A stretch of 64,000 nt of DNA from Strongylocentrotus droebachiensis (taxonomy: Eukaryota; Echinodermata; Echinoidea; Camarodonta; Strongylocentrotidae): NCBI GenBank assembly GCA_035222895.1, contig JAVYIG010000895.1, positions 124,001 to 188,000 on the forward strand, read 5' to 3'. The notes below the pieces were generated by a model. That model worked only from the letters and a program-made list of their open reading frames with translations, made no database searches and was not told where the DNA came from. Positions 9,363-24,300 of this stretch are shown here, piece by piece (position 1 is the stretch's first letter; each line of letters begins with the position of its first letter). Both the position numbers and the translations under genes were made by a program.

Positions 9363-12300
9363 ACAGACGATTCGTTGTATCGTTCTCGACTCGTCTAAGT
9401 TTTCCCCTTCGCGCGAAGCGCGGAATTTTCAGCGTTTTATCACAATATAGAGAAAGGAAGACGATTCGTCGTACCGTTTTCGACTCTTATTAAGCCCTAT
9501 TAAACTAAATTCAGTTTCCCTCTCTCGCGCGAAGCGCGGAAGCTTTGCCGTTTCCTTAAATTATTAATAAAGAAGACGATTCGTTGTATCGTTCTCGACT
9601 CGTGAAGTATCGATGTTCTATCATAACTTAATCACAACTATAATTAATGAATGATACATATTTGGAAAGCTTAGAGTCTCTTCTTTCAGTTGATGCTACT
9701 CAGATGATCTATATTACACGCATGAGTGATTAAAAGCAATTTGAAGGAAGGAAACCAAAAAGACATTTGGCGGGCGGTATCTGAATTTCAAAGAAAAATT
9801 CACATTTCTAGAAAGTTGACTTTCTGCCCTTTCATATGACACCTCAATCAGGAAAAATGAGCGAGGAATGACAAAGTTCTGTTTGTTCAAAGTAGTGCTT
9901 GCATTTCCATAATTTTATTAAACGAATTCGTTTTCACTGGCTGCTTGCCGTATCAATAAACGAAATTAACAAAAGACTTAACTCCGTTTCGTTGACAATC
10001 AACCGTAGACGAGAGTCTTCATGCATGGCTGATTGTCAACGAAACGGAGTTAAGTCTTTTGTCAAATCTGCTTTTTGCTACGGCAGGCACCCAGTGAAAA
10101 CGAATTCGTTTGTTAAAATTATGAAAATGTAAGGGCTACTTTAAACAAACAGAACTTTGTTATTCCTCGCTCATTTTTCCTGATTGAGGTGTCATATGAA
10201 AGGGCAGAAACTTAACTTTCTATAAATGTGAATTTTTCTTCGAAATTCAGATACCGCCCGCTAAATGTCTTTTTGGTTTCCTTCCTTCAAATTGCTTTTA
10301 ATCACTCATGCGTGAAATATGCATCATATGAGTTGCATCAACTGAAAGAAGAGACTCTAAGCTTTCCAAATATGTATCATTCATTAATTATGGTTGTGAT
10401 TAAGTTATAATAAAACATCGATACTTCTCGGTTTCGTTTTTTCTGGGACGCACTGTAGAGAAAGGAAGACGATTCGTCGTACCGTTTTCGACTCTTATTA
10501 AGCCCTATTAATCTAAATTCAGTTTCCCTCTCTCGCGCGAAGCGCGGAAGCTTTGCCGTTTCCTTAAATTATTAATAAAGAAGACGATTCGTTGTATCGT
10601 TCTCGACTCGTCTAAGTTTTCCCCTTCGCGCGAAGCGCGGAATTTTTGGCGTTTTATCACAATATAGAGAAAGAAAGACGATTCGTCGTACCGTTTTCGA
10701 CTCTTATTAAGCCCTATTAATCTAAATTCAGTTTCCCTCTCTCGCGCGAAGCGCGGAAGCTTTGCCGTTTCCTTAAATTATTAATAAAGAAGACGATTCG
10801 TTGTATCGTTCTCGACTCGTCTAAGTTTTCCCCTTCGCGCGAAGCGCGGAATTTTTGGCGTTTCATCACAATATAGAGAAAGGAAGACGATTCGTCGTAC
10901 CGTTTTCGACTCTTATTAAGCCCTATTCATCTGAATTCAGTTTCCCCCTCTCGCGCGAAGCGCGCAAGCTTTGACGTTTCCTTAAATTATTAGAGAAAGA
11001 AGAGGATTCGGCGTTGTACCGTTTCCGACTCTTAATAAGCGCTAATTATCTGAATTCAGTTTCCGCCTTTAGCGCGAAGCGCGCAAGCTTTGACGTTTCC
11101 TTGAATTATTAGAGAAATAAGACGATTCGTTGTATCGTTCTCGACTCGTCTAAGTTTTCCCCTTTGCGCGAAGCGCGGAATTTTTGGCGTTTCATCACAA
11201 TATAGAGAAAGGAAGACGATTCGTCGTACCGTTTTCGACTCTAATTAAGCCCTATTAATCTAAATTCAGTTTCCCTCTCTCGCGCGAAGCGCGGAAGCTT
11301 TGCCGTTTCCTTAAACTATTAATAGAGAAGACGATTCGTTGTATCGTTCTCGACTCGTCTAAGTTTTCCCCTTCGCGCGAAGCGCGGAATTTTTGGCGTT
11401 TCATCACAATATAGAGAAAGGAAGACGATTCGTCGTACCGTTTTCGACTCTTATAAGCCTTATTCATCTGAATTCAGTTTCCCCCTCTCGCGCGAAGCGC
11501 GGAAGCTTTGACGTTTCCTTAAATTATAAGAGAAAGAAGAGGATTAGGCGTTGTACCGTTACCGACTATTAATAAGCGCTAATTGTCTGAATTCAGTTTC
11601 CCCCTTTAGCGCGAAGCGCGCAAGCTTTGACGTTTCCTTAAATTATTAGAGAAAGAAGAGGATTCGGCGTTGTACCGTTTCCGACTCTTAATAAGCGCTA
11701 ATTATCTGAATTCAGTTTCCCCCTTTAGCGCGAAGCGCGCAAGCTTTGACGTTTCCTTAAATTATGAGAGAAATAAGACGATTCGTTGTACCGTTCTAGA
11801 CCCGTCTAAATGAAGTTTTCCCCTTCGCGCGAAGCGCGGATTTTTTGGCATTTCATCAGAATATAGAGAAAGGAAGACGATTCGTCGTACCGTTTTCGAC
11901 TCTTATTAAGCCCTATTAATCTAAATTCAGTTTCCCTCTCTCGCGCGAAGCGCGGAAGCTTTGCCGTTTCCTTAAATTATTAATAGAGAAGACGATTCGT
12001 TGTATCGTTCTCGACTTGTCTAAGTTTTCCCCTTCGCGCGAAGCGCGGAATTTTTGGCGTTTCATCACAATATAGAGAAAGGAAGACGATTCGTCGTACC
12101 TTTTTCGACTCTTATTAAGCCCTATTCATCTGAATTCAGTTTCCCCCTCTCGCGCGAAGCGCGGAAGCTTTGACGTTTCCTTAAATTATTAGAGAAAGAA
12201 GAGGATTCGGCGTTGTACCGTTTCCGACTATTAATAAGCGCTAATTGTCTGAATTCAGTTTCCCCCTTTAGCGCGAAGCGCGCAAGCTTTGACGTTTCCT

Positions 12301-15300
12301 TAAATTATTAGAGAAAGAAGAGGATTCGGCGTTGTACCGTTTCCGACTCTTAATAAGCGCTAATTATCTGAATTCAGTTTCCCCCTTTAGCGCGAAGCGC
12401 GCAAGCTTTGACGTTTCCTTAAATTATTAGAGAAATAAGACGATTCGTTGTATCGTTCTCGACTCGTCTAAATGAAGTTTTCCCCTTCGCGCGAAGCGCG
12501 GAATTTTTGGCGTTTCATCACAATATAGAGAAAGGAAGACGATTCGTCGTACCGTTTTCGACTCTCATTAAGCCCTATTTATCTAACTTCAGTTTCCCTC
12601 TCTCGCGCGAAGCGCGGAAGCTTTGCCGTTTCCTTAAATTATTAATAAAGAAGACGATTCGTCGTACCGTTTTCGACTCTTATTAAGCCCTATTCATCTG
12701 AATTCAGTTTCCCCCATCTCGCGCGAAGCGCAGAAGCTTTGACGTTTCCTTAAATTATTAGAGAAAGAAGAGGATTCGTCGTTGTACCGTTTCCGACTAT
12801 TAATAAGCGCTAATTGTCTGAATTCAGTTTCCCCCTTTAGCGCGAAGCGCGCAAGCTTTGACGTTTCCTTAAATTATTAGAGAAAGAAGAGGATTCGGCG
12901 TTGTACCGTTTCCGACTCTTAATCAGCGCTAACTATCTGAATTCAGTTCCCCCCTTTAGCGCGAAGCGCGCAAGCTTTGACGTTTCCTTAAGTTATTAGA
13001 GAAATAAGACGATTCGTTGTATCGTTCTCGACTCGTCTAAGTTTTCCCCTTCGCGCGAAGCGCGGAATTTTTGGCGTTTAATCACAATATAGAGAAAGGA
13101 AGACGATTCGTCGTACCGTTTTCGACTCTTATTAAGCCCTATTAATCTAAATTCAGTTTCCCTCTCTCGCGCGAAGCGCGGAAGCTTTGCCGTTTCCTTC
13201 AATTATTAATAAAGAAGACGATTCGTTGTATCGTTCTCGACTCGTCTAAGTTTTCCCCTTCGCGCGAAGCGCGGAATTTTTGACGTTTTATCACAATATA
13301 GAGAAAGGAAGACGATTCGTCGTACCGTTTTCGACTCTTATTAAGCCCTATTAATCTAAATTCAGTTTCCCTCTCTCGCGCGAAGCGCGGAAGCTTTGCC
13401 GTTTCCTTAAATTATTAATAAAGAAGACGATTCGTTGTATCGTTCTCGACTCGTCTAAGTTTTCCCCTTCGCGCGAAGCGCGGAATTTTTGGCGTTTCAT
13501 CACAATATAGAGAAAGGAAGACGATTCGTCGTACCGTTTTCGACTCTTATTAAGCCCTATTCATCTGAATTCAGTTTCCCCCTCTCGCGCGAAGCGCGCA
13601 AGCTTTGACGTTTCCTTAAATTATTAGAGAAAGAAGAGGATTCGGCGTTGTACCGTTTCCGACTCTTAATAAGCGCTAATTATCTGAATTCAGTTTCCGC
13701 CTTTAGCGCGAAGCGCGCAAGCATTGACGTTTCCTTAAATTATTAATAAAGAAGGCGATTCGTTGTATCGTTCTCGACTCGTCTAAGTTTTCCCCTTCGC
13801 GCGAAGCGCGGAATTTTTGGCGTTTTATCACAATATAGAGAAAGAAAGACGATTCGTCGTACCGTTTTCGACTCTTATTAAGCCCTATTAATCTAAATTC
13901 AGTTTCCCTCTCTCGCGCGAAGCGCGGAAGCTTTGCCGTTTCCTTAAATTATTAATAAAGAAGACGATTCGTTATATCGTTCTCGACTCGTCTAAGTTTT
14001 CCCCTTCGCGCGAAGCGCGGAATTTTTGGCGTTTCATCACAATATAGAGAAAGGAAGACGATTCGTCGTACCGTTTTCGACTCTTATAAGCCTTATTCAT
14101 CTGAATTCAGTTTCCCCCTCTCGCGCGAAGCGCGGAAGCTTTGACGTTTCCTTAAATTATAAGAGAAAGAAGAGGATTAGGCGTTGTACCGTTACCGACT
14201 ATTAATAAGCGCTAATTGTCTGAATTCAGTTTCCCCCTTTAGCGCGAAGCGCGCAAGCTTTGACGTTTCCTTAAATTATTAGAGAAAGAAGAGGATTCGG
14301 CGTTGTACCGTTTCCGACTCTTAATAAGCGCTAATTATCTGAATTCAGTTTCCCCCTTTAGCGCGAAGCGCGCAAGCTTTGACGTTTCCTTAAATTATGA
14401 GAGAAATAAGACGATTCGTTGTACCGTTCTAGACCCGTCTAAATGAAGTTTTCCCCTTCGCGCGAAGCGCGGATTTTTTGGCATTTCATCAGAATATAGA
14501 GAAAGGAAGACGATTCGTCGTACCGTTTTCGACTCTTATTAAGCCCTATTAATCTAAATTCAGTTTCCCTCTCTCGCGCGAAGCGCGGAAGCTTTGCCGT
14601 TTCCTTAAATTATTAATAGAGAAGACGATTCGTTGTATCGTTCTCGACTTGTCTAAGTTTTCCCCTTCGCGCGAAGCGCGGAATTTTTGGCGTTTCATCA
14701 CAATATAGAGAAAGGAAGACGATTCGTCGTACCGTTTTCGACTCTTATTAAGCCCTATTCATCTGAATTCAGTTTCCCCCTCTCGCGCGAAGCGCGGAAG
14801 CTTTGACGTTTCCTTAAATTATTAGAGAAAGAAGAGGATTCGGCGTTGTACCGTTTCCGACTATTAATAAGCGCTAATTGTCTGAATTCAGTTTCCCCCT
14901 TTAGCGCGAAGCGCGCAAGCTTTGACGTTTCCTTAAATTATTAGAGAAAGAAGAGGATTCGGCGTTGTACCGTTTCCGACTCTTAATAAGCGCTAATTAT
15001 CTGAATTCAGTTTCCCCCTTTAGCGCGAAGCGCGCAAGCTTTGACGTTTCCTTAAATTATTAGAGAAATAAGACGATTCGTTGTATCGTTCTCGACTCGT
15101 CTAAATGAAGTTTTCCCCTTCGCGCGAAGCGCGGAATTTTTGGCGTTTCATCACAATATAGAGAAAGGAAGACGATTCGTCGTACCGTTTTCGACTCTCA
15201 TTAAGCCCTATTTATCTAACTTCAGTTTCCCTCTCTCGCGCGAAGCGCGGAAGCTTTGCCGTTTCCTTAAATTATTAATAAAGAAGACGATTCGTCGTAC

Positions 15301-18300
15301 CGTTTTCGACTCTTATTAAGCCCTATTCATCTGAATTCAGTTTCCCCCATCTCGCGCGAAGCGCAGAAGCTTTGACGTTTCCTTAAATTATTAGAGAAAG
15401 AAGAGGATTCGTCGTTGTACCGTTTCCGACTATTAATAAGCGCTAATTGTCTGAATTCAGTTTCCCCCTTTAGCGCGAAGCGCGCAAGCTTTGACGTTTC
15501 CTTAAATTATTAGAGAAAGAAGAGGATTCGGCGTTGTACCGTTTCCGACTCTTAATCAGCGCTAACTATCTGAATTCAGTTCCCCCCTTTAGCGCGAAGC
15601 GCGCAAGCTTTGACGTTTCCTTAAGTTATTAGAGAAATAAGACGATTCGTTGTATCGTTCTCGACTCGTCTAAGTTTTCCCCTTCGCGCGAAGCGCGGAA
15701 TTTTTGGCGTTTAATCACAATATAGAGAAAGGAAGACGATTCGTCGTACCGTTTTCGACTCTTATTAAGCCCTATTAATCTAAATTCAGTTTCCCTCTCT
15801 CGCGCGAAGCGCGGAAGCTTTGCCGTTTCCTTCAATTATTAATAAAGAAGACAATTCGTTGTATCGTTCTCGACTCGTCTAAGTTTTCCCCTTCGCGCGA
15901 AGCGCGGAATTTTTGACGTTTTATCACAATATAGAGAAAGGAAGACGATTCGTCGTACCGTTTTCGACTCTTATTAAGCCCTATTAATCTAAATTCAGTT
16001 TCCCTCTCTCGCGCGAAGCGCGGAAGCTTTGCCGTTTCCTTAAATTATTAATAAAGAAGACGATTCGTTGTATCGTTCTCGACTCGTCTAAGTTTTCCCC
16101 TTCGCGCGAAGCGCGGAATTTTTGGCGTTTCATCACAATATAGAGAAAGGAAGACGATTCGTCGTACCGTTTTCGACTCTTATTAAGCCCTATTCATCTG
16201 AATTCAGTTTCCCCCTCTCGCGCGAAGCGCGCAAGCTTTGACGTTTCCTTAAATTATTAGAGAAAGAAGAGGATTCGGCGTTGTACCGTTTCCGACTCTT
16301 AATAAGCGCTAATTATCTGAATTCAGTTTCCGCCTTTAGCGCGAAGCGCGCAAGCATTGACGTTTCCTTAAATTATTAATAAAGAAGGCGATTCGTTGTA
16401 TCGTTCTCGACTCGTCTAAGTTTTCCCCTTCGCGCGAAGCGCGGAATTTTTGGCGTTTTATCACAATATAGAGAAAGAAAGACGATTCGTCGTACCGTTT
16501 TCGACTCTTATTAAGCCCTATTAATCTAAATTCAGTTTCCCTCTCTCGCGCGAAGCGCGGAAGCTTTGCCGTTTCCTTAAATTATTAATAAAGAAGACGA
16601 TTCGTTATATCGTTCTCGACTCGTCTAAGTTTTCCCCTTCGCGCGAAGCGCGGAATTTTTGGCGTTTCATCACAATATAGAGAAAGGAAGACGATTCGTC
16701 GTACCGTTTTCGACTCTTATAAGCCTTATTCATCTGAATTCAGTTTCCCCCTCTCGCGCGAAGCGCGGAAGCTTTGACGTTTCCTTAAATTATAAGAGAA
16801 AGAAGAGGATTAGGCGTTGTACCGTTACCGACTATTAATAAGCGCTAATTGTCTGAATTCAGTTTCCCCCTTTAGCGCGAAGCGCGCAAGCTTTGACGTT
16901 TCCTTAAATTATTAGAGAAAGAAGAGGATTCGGCGTTGTACCGTTTCCGACTCTTAATAAGCGCTAATTATCTGAATTCAGTTTCCCCCTTTAGCGCGAA
17001 GCGCGCAAGCTTTGACGTTTCCTTAAATTATGAGAGAAATAAGACGATTCGTTGTACCGTTCTAGACCCGTCTAAATGAAGTTTTCCCCTTCGCGCGAAG
17101 CGCGGATTTTTTGGCATTTCATCAGAATATAGAGAAAGGAAGACGATTCGTCGTACCGTTTTCGACTCTTATTAAGCCCTATTAATCTAAATTCAGTTTC
17201 CCTCTCTCGCGCGAAGCGCGGAAGCTTTGCCGTTTCCTTAAATTATTAATAGAGAAGACGATTCGTTGTATCGTTCTCGACTTGTCTAAGTTTTCCCCTT
17301 CGCGCGAAGCGCGGAATTTTTGGCGTTTCATCACAATATAGAGAAAGGAAGACGATTCGTCGTACCGTTTTCGACTCTTATTAAGCCCTATTCATCTGAA
17401 TTCAGTTTCCCCCTCTCGCGCGAAGCGCGGAAGCTTTGACGTTTCCTTAAATTATTAGAGAAAGAAGAGGATTCGGCGTTGTACCGTTTCCGACTATTAA
17501 TAAGCGCTAATTGTCTGAATTCAGTTTCCCCCTTTAGCGCGAAGCGCGCAAGCTTTGACGTTTCCTTAAATTATTAGAGAAAGAAGAGGATTCGGCGTTG
17601 TACCGTTTCCGACTCTTAATAAGCGCTAATTATCTGAATTCAGTTTCCCCCTTTAGCGCGAAGCGCGCAAGCTTTGACGTTTCCTTAAATTATTAGAGAA
17701 ATAAGACGATTCGTTGTATCGTTCTCGACTCGTCTAAATGAAGTTTTCCCCTTCGCGCGAAGCGCGGAATTTTTGGCGTTTCATCACAATATAGAGAAAG
17801 GAAGACGATTCGTCGTACCGTTTTCGACTCTCATTAAGCCCTATTTATCTAACTTCAGTTTCCCTCTCTCGCGCGAAGCGCGGAAGCTTTGCCGTTTCCT
17901 TAAATTATTAATAAAGAAGACGATTCGTCGTACCGCTTTCGACTCTTATTAAGCCCTATTCATCTGAATTCAGTTTCCCCCATCTCGCGCGAAGCGCAGA
18001 AGCTTTGACGTTTCCTTAAATTATTAGAGAAAGAAGAGGATTCGTCGTTGTACCGTTTCCGACTATTAATAAGCGCTAATTGTCTGAATTCAGTTTCCCC
18101 CTTTAGCGCGAAGCGCGCAAGCTTTGACGTTTCCTTAAATTATTAGAGAAAGAAGAGGATTCGGCGTTGTACCGTTTCCGACTCTTAATCAGCGCTAACT
18201 ATCTGAATTCAGTTCCCCCCTTTAGCGCGAAGCGCGCAAGCTTTGACGTTTCCTTAAGTTATTAGAGAAATAAGACGATTCGTTGTATCGTTCTCGACTC

Positions 18301-21300
18301 GTCTAAGTTTTCCCCTTCGCGCGAAGCGCGGAATTTTTGGCGTTTAATCACAATATAGAGAAAGGAAGACGATTCGTCGTACCGTTTTCGACTCTTATTA
18401 AGCCCTATTAATCTAAATTCAGTTTCCCTCTCTCGCGCGAAGCGCGGAAGCTTTGCCGTTTCCTTCAATTATTAATAAAGAAGACGATTCGTTGTATCGT
18501 TCTCGACTCGTCTAAGTTTTCCCCTTCGCGCGAAGCGCGGAATTTTTGACGTTTTATCACAATATAGAGAAAGGAAGACGATTCGTCGTACCGTTTTCGA
18601 CTCTTATTAAGCCCTATTAATCTAAATTCAGTTTCCCTCTCTCGCGCGAAGCGCGGAAGCTTTGCCGTTTCCTTAAATTATTAATAAAGAAGACGATTCG
18701 TTGTATCGTTCTCGACTCGTCTAAGTTTTCCCCTTCGCGCGAAGCGCGGAATTTTTGGCGTTTCATCACAATATAGAGAAAGGAAGACGATTCGTCGTAC
18801 CGTTTTCGACTCTTATTAAGCCCTATTCATCTGAATTCAGTTTCCCCCTCTCGCGCGAAGCGCGCAAGCTTTGACGTTTCCTTAAATTATTAGAGAAAGA
18901 AGAGGATTCGGCGTTGTACCGTTTCCGACTCTTAATAAGCGCTAATTATCTGAATTCAGTTTCCGCCTTTAGCGCGAAGCGCGCAAGCATTGACGTTTCC
19001 TTAAATTATTAATAAAGAAGGCGATTCGTTGTATCGTTCTCGACTCGTCTAAGTTTTCCCCTTCGCGCGAAGCGCGGAATTTTTGGCGTTTTATCACAAT
19101 ATAGAGAAAGAAAGACGATTCGTCGTACCGTTTTCGACTCTTATTAAGCCCTATTAATCTAAATTCAGTTTCCCTCTCTCGCGCGAAGCGCGGAAGCTTT
19201 GCCGTTTCCTTAAATTATTAATAAAGAAGACGATTCGTTATATCGTTCTCGACTCGTCTAAGTTTTCCCCTTCGCGCGAAGCGCGGAATTTTTGGCGTTT
19301 CATCACAATATAGAGAAAGGAAGACGATTCGTCGTACCGTTTTCGACTCTTATTAAGCCCTATTCATCTGAATTCAGTTTCCCCCTCTCGCGCGAAGCGC
19401 GCAAGCTTTGACGTTTCCTTAAATTATTAGAGAAAGAAGAGGATTCGGCGTTGTACCGTTTCCGACTCTTAATAAGCGCTAATTATCTGAATTCAGTTTC
19501 CGCCTTTAGCGCGAAGCGCGCAAGCTTTGACGTTTCCTTAAATTATTAGAGAAATAAGACGATTCGTTGTATCGTTCTCGACTCGTCTAAGTTTTCCCAT
19601 TTGCGCGAAGCGCGGAATTTTTGGCGTTTCATCACAATATAGAGAAAGGAAGACGATTCGTCGTACCGTTTTCGACTCTAATTAAGCCCTATTAATCTAA
19701 ATTCAGTTTCCCTCTCTCGCGTGAAGCGCGGAAGCTTTGCCGTTTCCTTAAACTATTAATAGAGAAGACGATTCGTTGTATCGTTCTCGACTCGTCTAAG
19801 TTTTCCCCTTCGCGCGAAGCGCGGAATTTTTGGCGTTTCATCACAATATAGAGAAAGGAAGACGATTCGTCGTACCGTTTTCGACTCTTATTAAGCCCTA
19901 TTCATCTGAATTCAGTTTCCCCCTCTCGCGCGAAGCGCGGAAGCTTTGACGTTTCCTTAAATTATAAGAGAAAGAAGAGGATTAGGCGTTGTACCGTTAC
20001 CGACTATTAATAAGCGCTAATTGTCTGAATTCAGTTTCCCCCTTTAGCGCGAAGCGCGCAAGCTTTGACGTTTCCTTAAATTATTAGAGAAAGAAGAGGA
20101 TTCGGCGTTGTACCGTTTCCGACTCTTAATAAGAGCTAATTATCTGAATTCAGTTTCCCCCTTTAGTGCGAAGCGCGCAAGCTTTGACGTTTCCTTAAAT
20201 TATGAGAGAAATAAGACGATTCGTTGTACCGTTCTAGACCCGTCTAAATAAAGTTTTCCCCTTCGCGCGAAGCGCGGATTTTTTGGCATTTCATCACAAT
20301 ATAGAGAAAGGAAGACGATTCGTCGTACCGTTTTCGACTCTTATTAAGCCCTATTAATATAAATTCAGTTTCCCTCTCTCGCGCGAAGCGCGGAAGCTTT
20401 GCCGTTTCCTTAAATTATTAATAGAGAAGACGATTCGTTGTATCGTTCTCGACTTGTCTAAGTTTTCCCCTTCGCGCGAAGCGCGGAATTTTTGGCGTTT
20501 CATCACAATATAGAGAAAGGAAGACGATTCGTCGTACCGTTTTCGACTCTCATTAAGCCCTATTTATCTAACTTCAGTTTCCCTCTCTCGCGCGAAGCGC
20601 GGAAGCTTTGCCGTTTCCTTAAATTATTAATAAAGAAGACGATTCGTCGTACCGTTTTCGACTCTTATTAAGCCCTATTCATCTGAATTCAGTTTCCCCC
20701 ATCTCGCGCGAAGCGCAGAAGCTTTGACGTTTCCTTAAATTATTAGAGAAAGAAGAGGATTCGTCGTTGTACCGTTTCCGACTATTAATAAGCGCTAATT
20801 GTCTGAATTCAGTTTCCCCCTTTAGCGCGAAGCGCGCAAGCTTTGACGTTTCCTTAAATTATTAGAGAAAGAAGAGGATTCGGCGTTGTACCGTTTCCGA
20901 CTCTTAATCAGCGCTAACTATCTGAATTCAGTTCCCCCCTTTAGCGCGAAGCGCGCAAGCTTTGACGTTTCCTTAAGTTATTAGAGAAATAAGACGATTC
21001 GTTGTATCGTTCTCGACTCGTCTAAGTTTTCCCCTTCGCGCGAAGCGCGGAATTTTTGGCGTTTAATCACAATATAGAGAAAGGAAGACGATTCGTCGTA
21101 CCGTTTTCGACTCTTATTAAGCCCTATTAATCTAAATTCAGTTTCCCTCTCTCGCGCGAAGCGCGGAAGCTTTGCCGTTTCCTTAAATTATTAATAAAGA
21201 AGACGATTCGTTGTATCGTTATCGACTCGTCTAAGTTTTCCCCTTCGCGCGAAGCGCGGAATTTTTGACGTTTTATCACAATATAGAGAAAGGAAGACGA

Positions 21301-24300
21301 TTCGTCGTACCGTTTTCGACTCTTATTAAGCCCTATTAATCTAAATTCAGTTTCCCTCTCTCGCGCGAAGCGCGGAAGCTTTGACGTTTCCTTAAATTAT
21401 AAGAGAAAGAAGAGGATTAGGCGTTGTACCGTTACCGACTATTAATAAGCGCTAATTGTCTGAATTCAGTTTCCCCCTTTAGCGCGAAGCGCGCAAGCTT
21501 TGACGTTTCCTTAAATTATTAGAGAAAGAAGAGGATTCGGCGTTGTACCGTTTCCGACTCTTAATAAGAGCTAATTATCTGAATTCAGTTTCCCCCTTTA
21601 GCGCGAAGCGCGCAAGCTTTGACGTTTCCTTAAATTATTTGAGAAATAAGACGATTCGTTGTACCGTTCTAGACCCGTCTAAATGAAGTTTTCCCCTTCG
21701 CGCGAAGCGCGGATTTTTTGGCATTTCATCACAATATAGAGAAAGGAAGACGATTCGTCGTACCGTTTTCGACTCTTATTAAGCCCTATTAATATAAATT
21801 CAGTTTCCCTCTCTCGCGCGAAGCGCGGAAGCTTTGCCGTTTCCTTAAATTATTAATAGAGAAGACGATTCGTTGTATCGTTCTCGACTTGTCTAAGTTT
21901 TCCCCTTCGCGCGAAGCGCGGAATTTTTGGCGTTTCATCACAATATAGAGAAAGGAAGACGATTCGTCGTACCGTTTTCGACTCTTATTAAGCCCTATTC
22001 ATCTGAATTCAGTTTCCCCCTCTCGCGCGAAGCGCGGAAGCTTTGACGTTTCCTTAAATTATTAGAGAAAGAAGAGGATTCGGCGTTGTACCGTTTCCGA
22101 CTATTAATAAGCGCTAATTGTCTGAATTCAGTTTCCCCCTTTAGCGCGAAGCGCGCAAGCTTTGACGTTTCCTTAAATTATTAGAGAAAGAAGAGGATTC
22201 GGCGTTGTACCGTTTCCGACTCTTAATAAGCGCTAATTATCTGAATTCAGTTTCCCCCTTTAGCGCGAAGCGCGCAAGCTTTGACGTTTCCTTAAATTAT
22301 TAGAGAAATAAGACGATTCGTTGTATCGTTCTCGACTCGTCTAAATGAAGTTTTCCCCTTCGCGCGAAGCGCGGAATTTTTGGCGTTTCATCACAATATA
22401 GAGAAAGGAAGACGATTCGTCGTACCGTTTTCGACTCTCATTAAGCCCTATTTATCTAACTTCAGTTTCCCTCTCTCGCGCGAAGCGCGGAAGCTTTGCC
22501 GTTTCCTTAAATTATTAATAAAGAAGACGATTCGTCGTACCGTTTTCGACTCTTATTAAGCCCTATTCATCTGAATTCAGTTTCCCCCATCTCGCGCGAA
22601 GCGCAGAAGCTTTGACGTTTCCTTAAATTATTAGAGAAAGAAGAGGATTCGTCGTTGTACCGTTTCCGACTATTAATAAGCGCTAATTGTCTGAATTCAG
22701 TTTCCCCCTTTAGCGCGAAGCGCGCAAGCTTTGACGTTTCCTTAAATTATTAGAGAAAGAAGAGGATTCGGCGTTGTACCGTTTCCGACTCTTAATCAGC
22801 GCTAACTATCTGAATTCAGTTCCCCCCTTTAGCGCGAAGCGCGCAAGCTTTGACGTTTCCTTAAGTTATTAGAGAAATAAGACGATTCGTTGTATCGTTC
22901 TCGACTCGTCTAAGTTTTCCCCTTCGCGCGAAGCGCGGAATTTTTGGCGTTTAATCACAATATAGAGAAAGGAAGACGATTCGTCGTACCGTTTTCGACT
23001 CTTATTAAGCCCTATTAATCTAAATTCAGTTTCCCTCTCTCGCGCGAAGCGCGGAAGCTTTGCCGTTTCCTTAAATTATTAATAAAGAAGACGATTCGTT
23101 GTATCGTTATCGACTCGTCTAAGTTTTCCCCTTCGCGCGAAGCCCGGAATTTTTGACGTTTAATCACAATATAGAGAAAGGAAGACGATTCGTCGTACCG
23201 TTTTCGACTCTTATTAAGCCCTATTCATCTGAATTCAGTTTCCCCCTCTCGCGCGAAGCGCGCAAGCTTTGACGTTTCCTTAAATTATTAGAGAAAGAAG
23301 TGGATTCGGCGTTGTACCGTTTCCGACTATTAATAAGCGCTAATTGTCTGAATTCAGTTTCCCCCTTTAGCGCGAAGCGCGCAAGCTTTGACGTTTCCTT
23401 AAATTATTAGAAGAAGAAGAGGATTCGGCGTTGTACCGTTTCCGACTATTAATAAGCGCTAATTGTCTGAATTCAGTTTCCCCCTTTAGCGCGAAGCGCG
23501 CAAGCTTTGACGTTTCCTTAAATTATTAGAGAAAGAAGAGGATTCGGCGTTGTACCGTTTCCGACTCTTAATAAGCGCTAATTATCTGAATTCAGTTTCC
23601 CCCTTTAGCGCGAAGCGCGCAAGCTTTGACGTTTCCTTAAATTATGAGAGAAATAAGACGATTCGTTGTACCGTTCTAGACTCGTCTAAATGAAGTTTTT
23701 CCCTTCGCACTAAGCGCGGAATTTTTGGCGTTTCATCACAATATAGAGAAAGGAAGACGATTCGTCGTACCTTTTTCGACTCTTATTAAGCCCTATTCAT
23801 CTGAATTCAGTTTCCCCCTCTCGCGCGAAGCGCGGAAGCTTTGACGTTTCCTCAAATTATTAGAGAAAGAAGAGGATTCGGCGTTGTACCGTTTCCGACT
23901 ATTAATAAGCGCTAATTGTCTGAATTCAGTTTCCCCCTTTAGCGCGAAGCGCGCAAGCTTTGACGTTTCCTTAAATTATTAGAGAAAGAAGAGGATTCGG
24001 CGTTGTACCGTTTCCGACTCTTATTAAGCGCTAATTATCTGAATTCAGTTTCCCCCTTTAACGCGAAGCGCGCAAGCTTTGACGTTTCCTTAAATTATAA
24101 GGGAGATAAGACGATTCGTTGTATCGTTCTCGACTCGTCTAGGTTTTCCCCTTCGCGCGAAGCGCGGAATTTTTGGCGTTTCATCACAATATAGAGAAAG
24201 GAAGACGATTCGTCGTACCGTTTTCGACTCTTATTAAGCCCTATTCATCTGAATTCAGTTTCCCCCTCTCGCGCGAAGCGCGCAAGCTTTGACGTTTCCT

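Noticed and set aside
9899..10410. 77- and 60-codon ORFs
   Set aside because: They lie in the arms of a foldback element with no family resemblance.
12996..18468. Recurrent 68-codon minus-strand ORF (three identical copies)
   Set aside because: It recurs at exactly the 2633-bp satellite period and has no domain; a repeat by-product.
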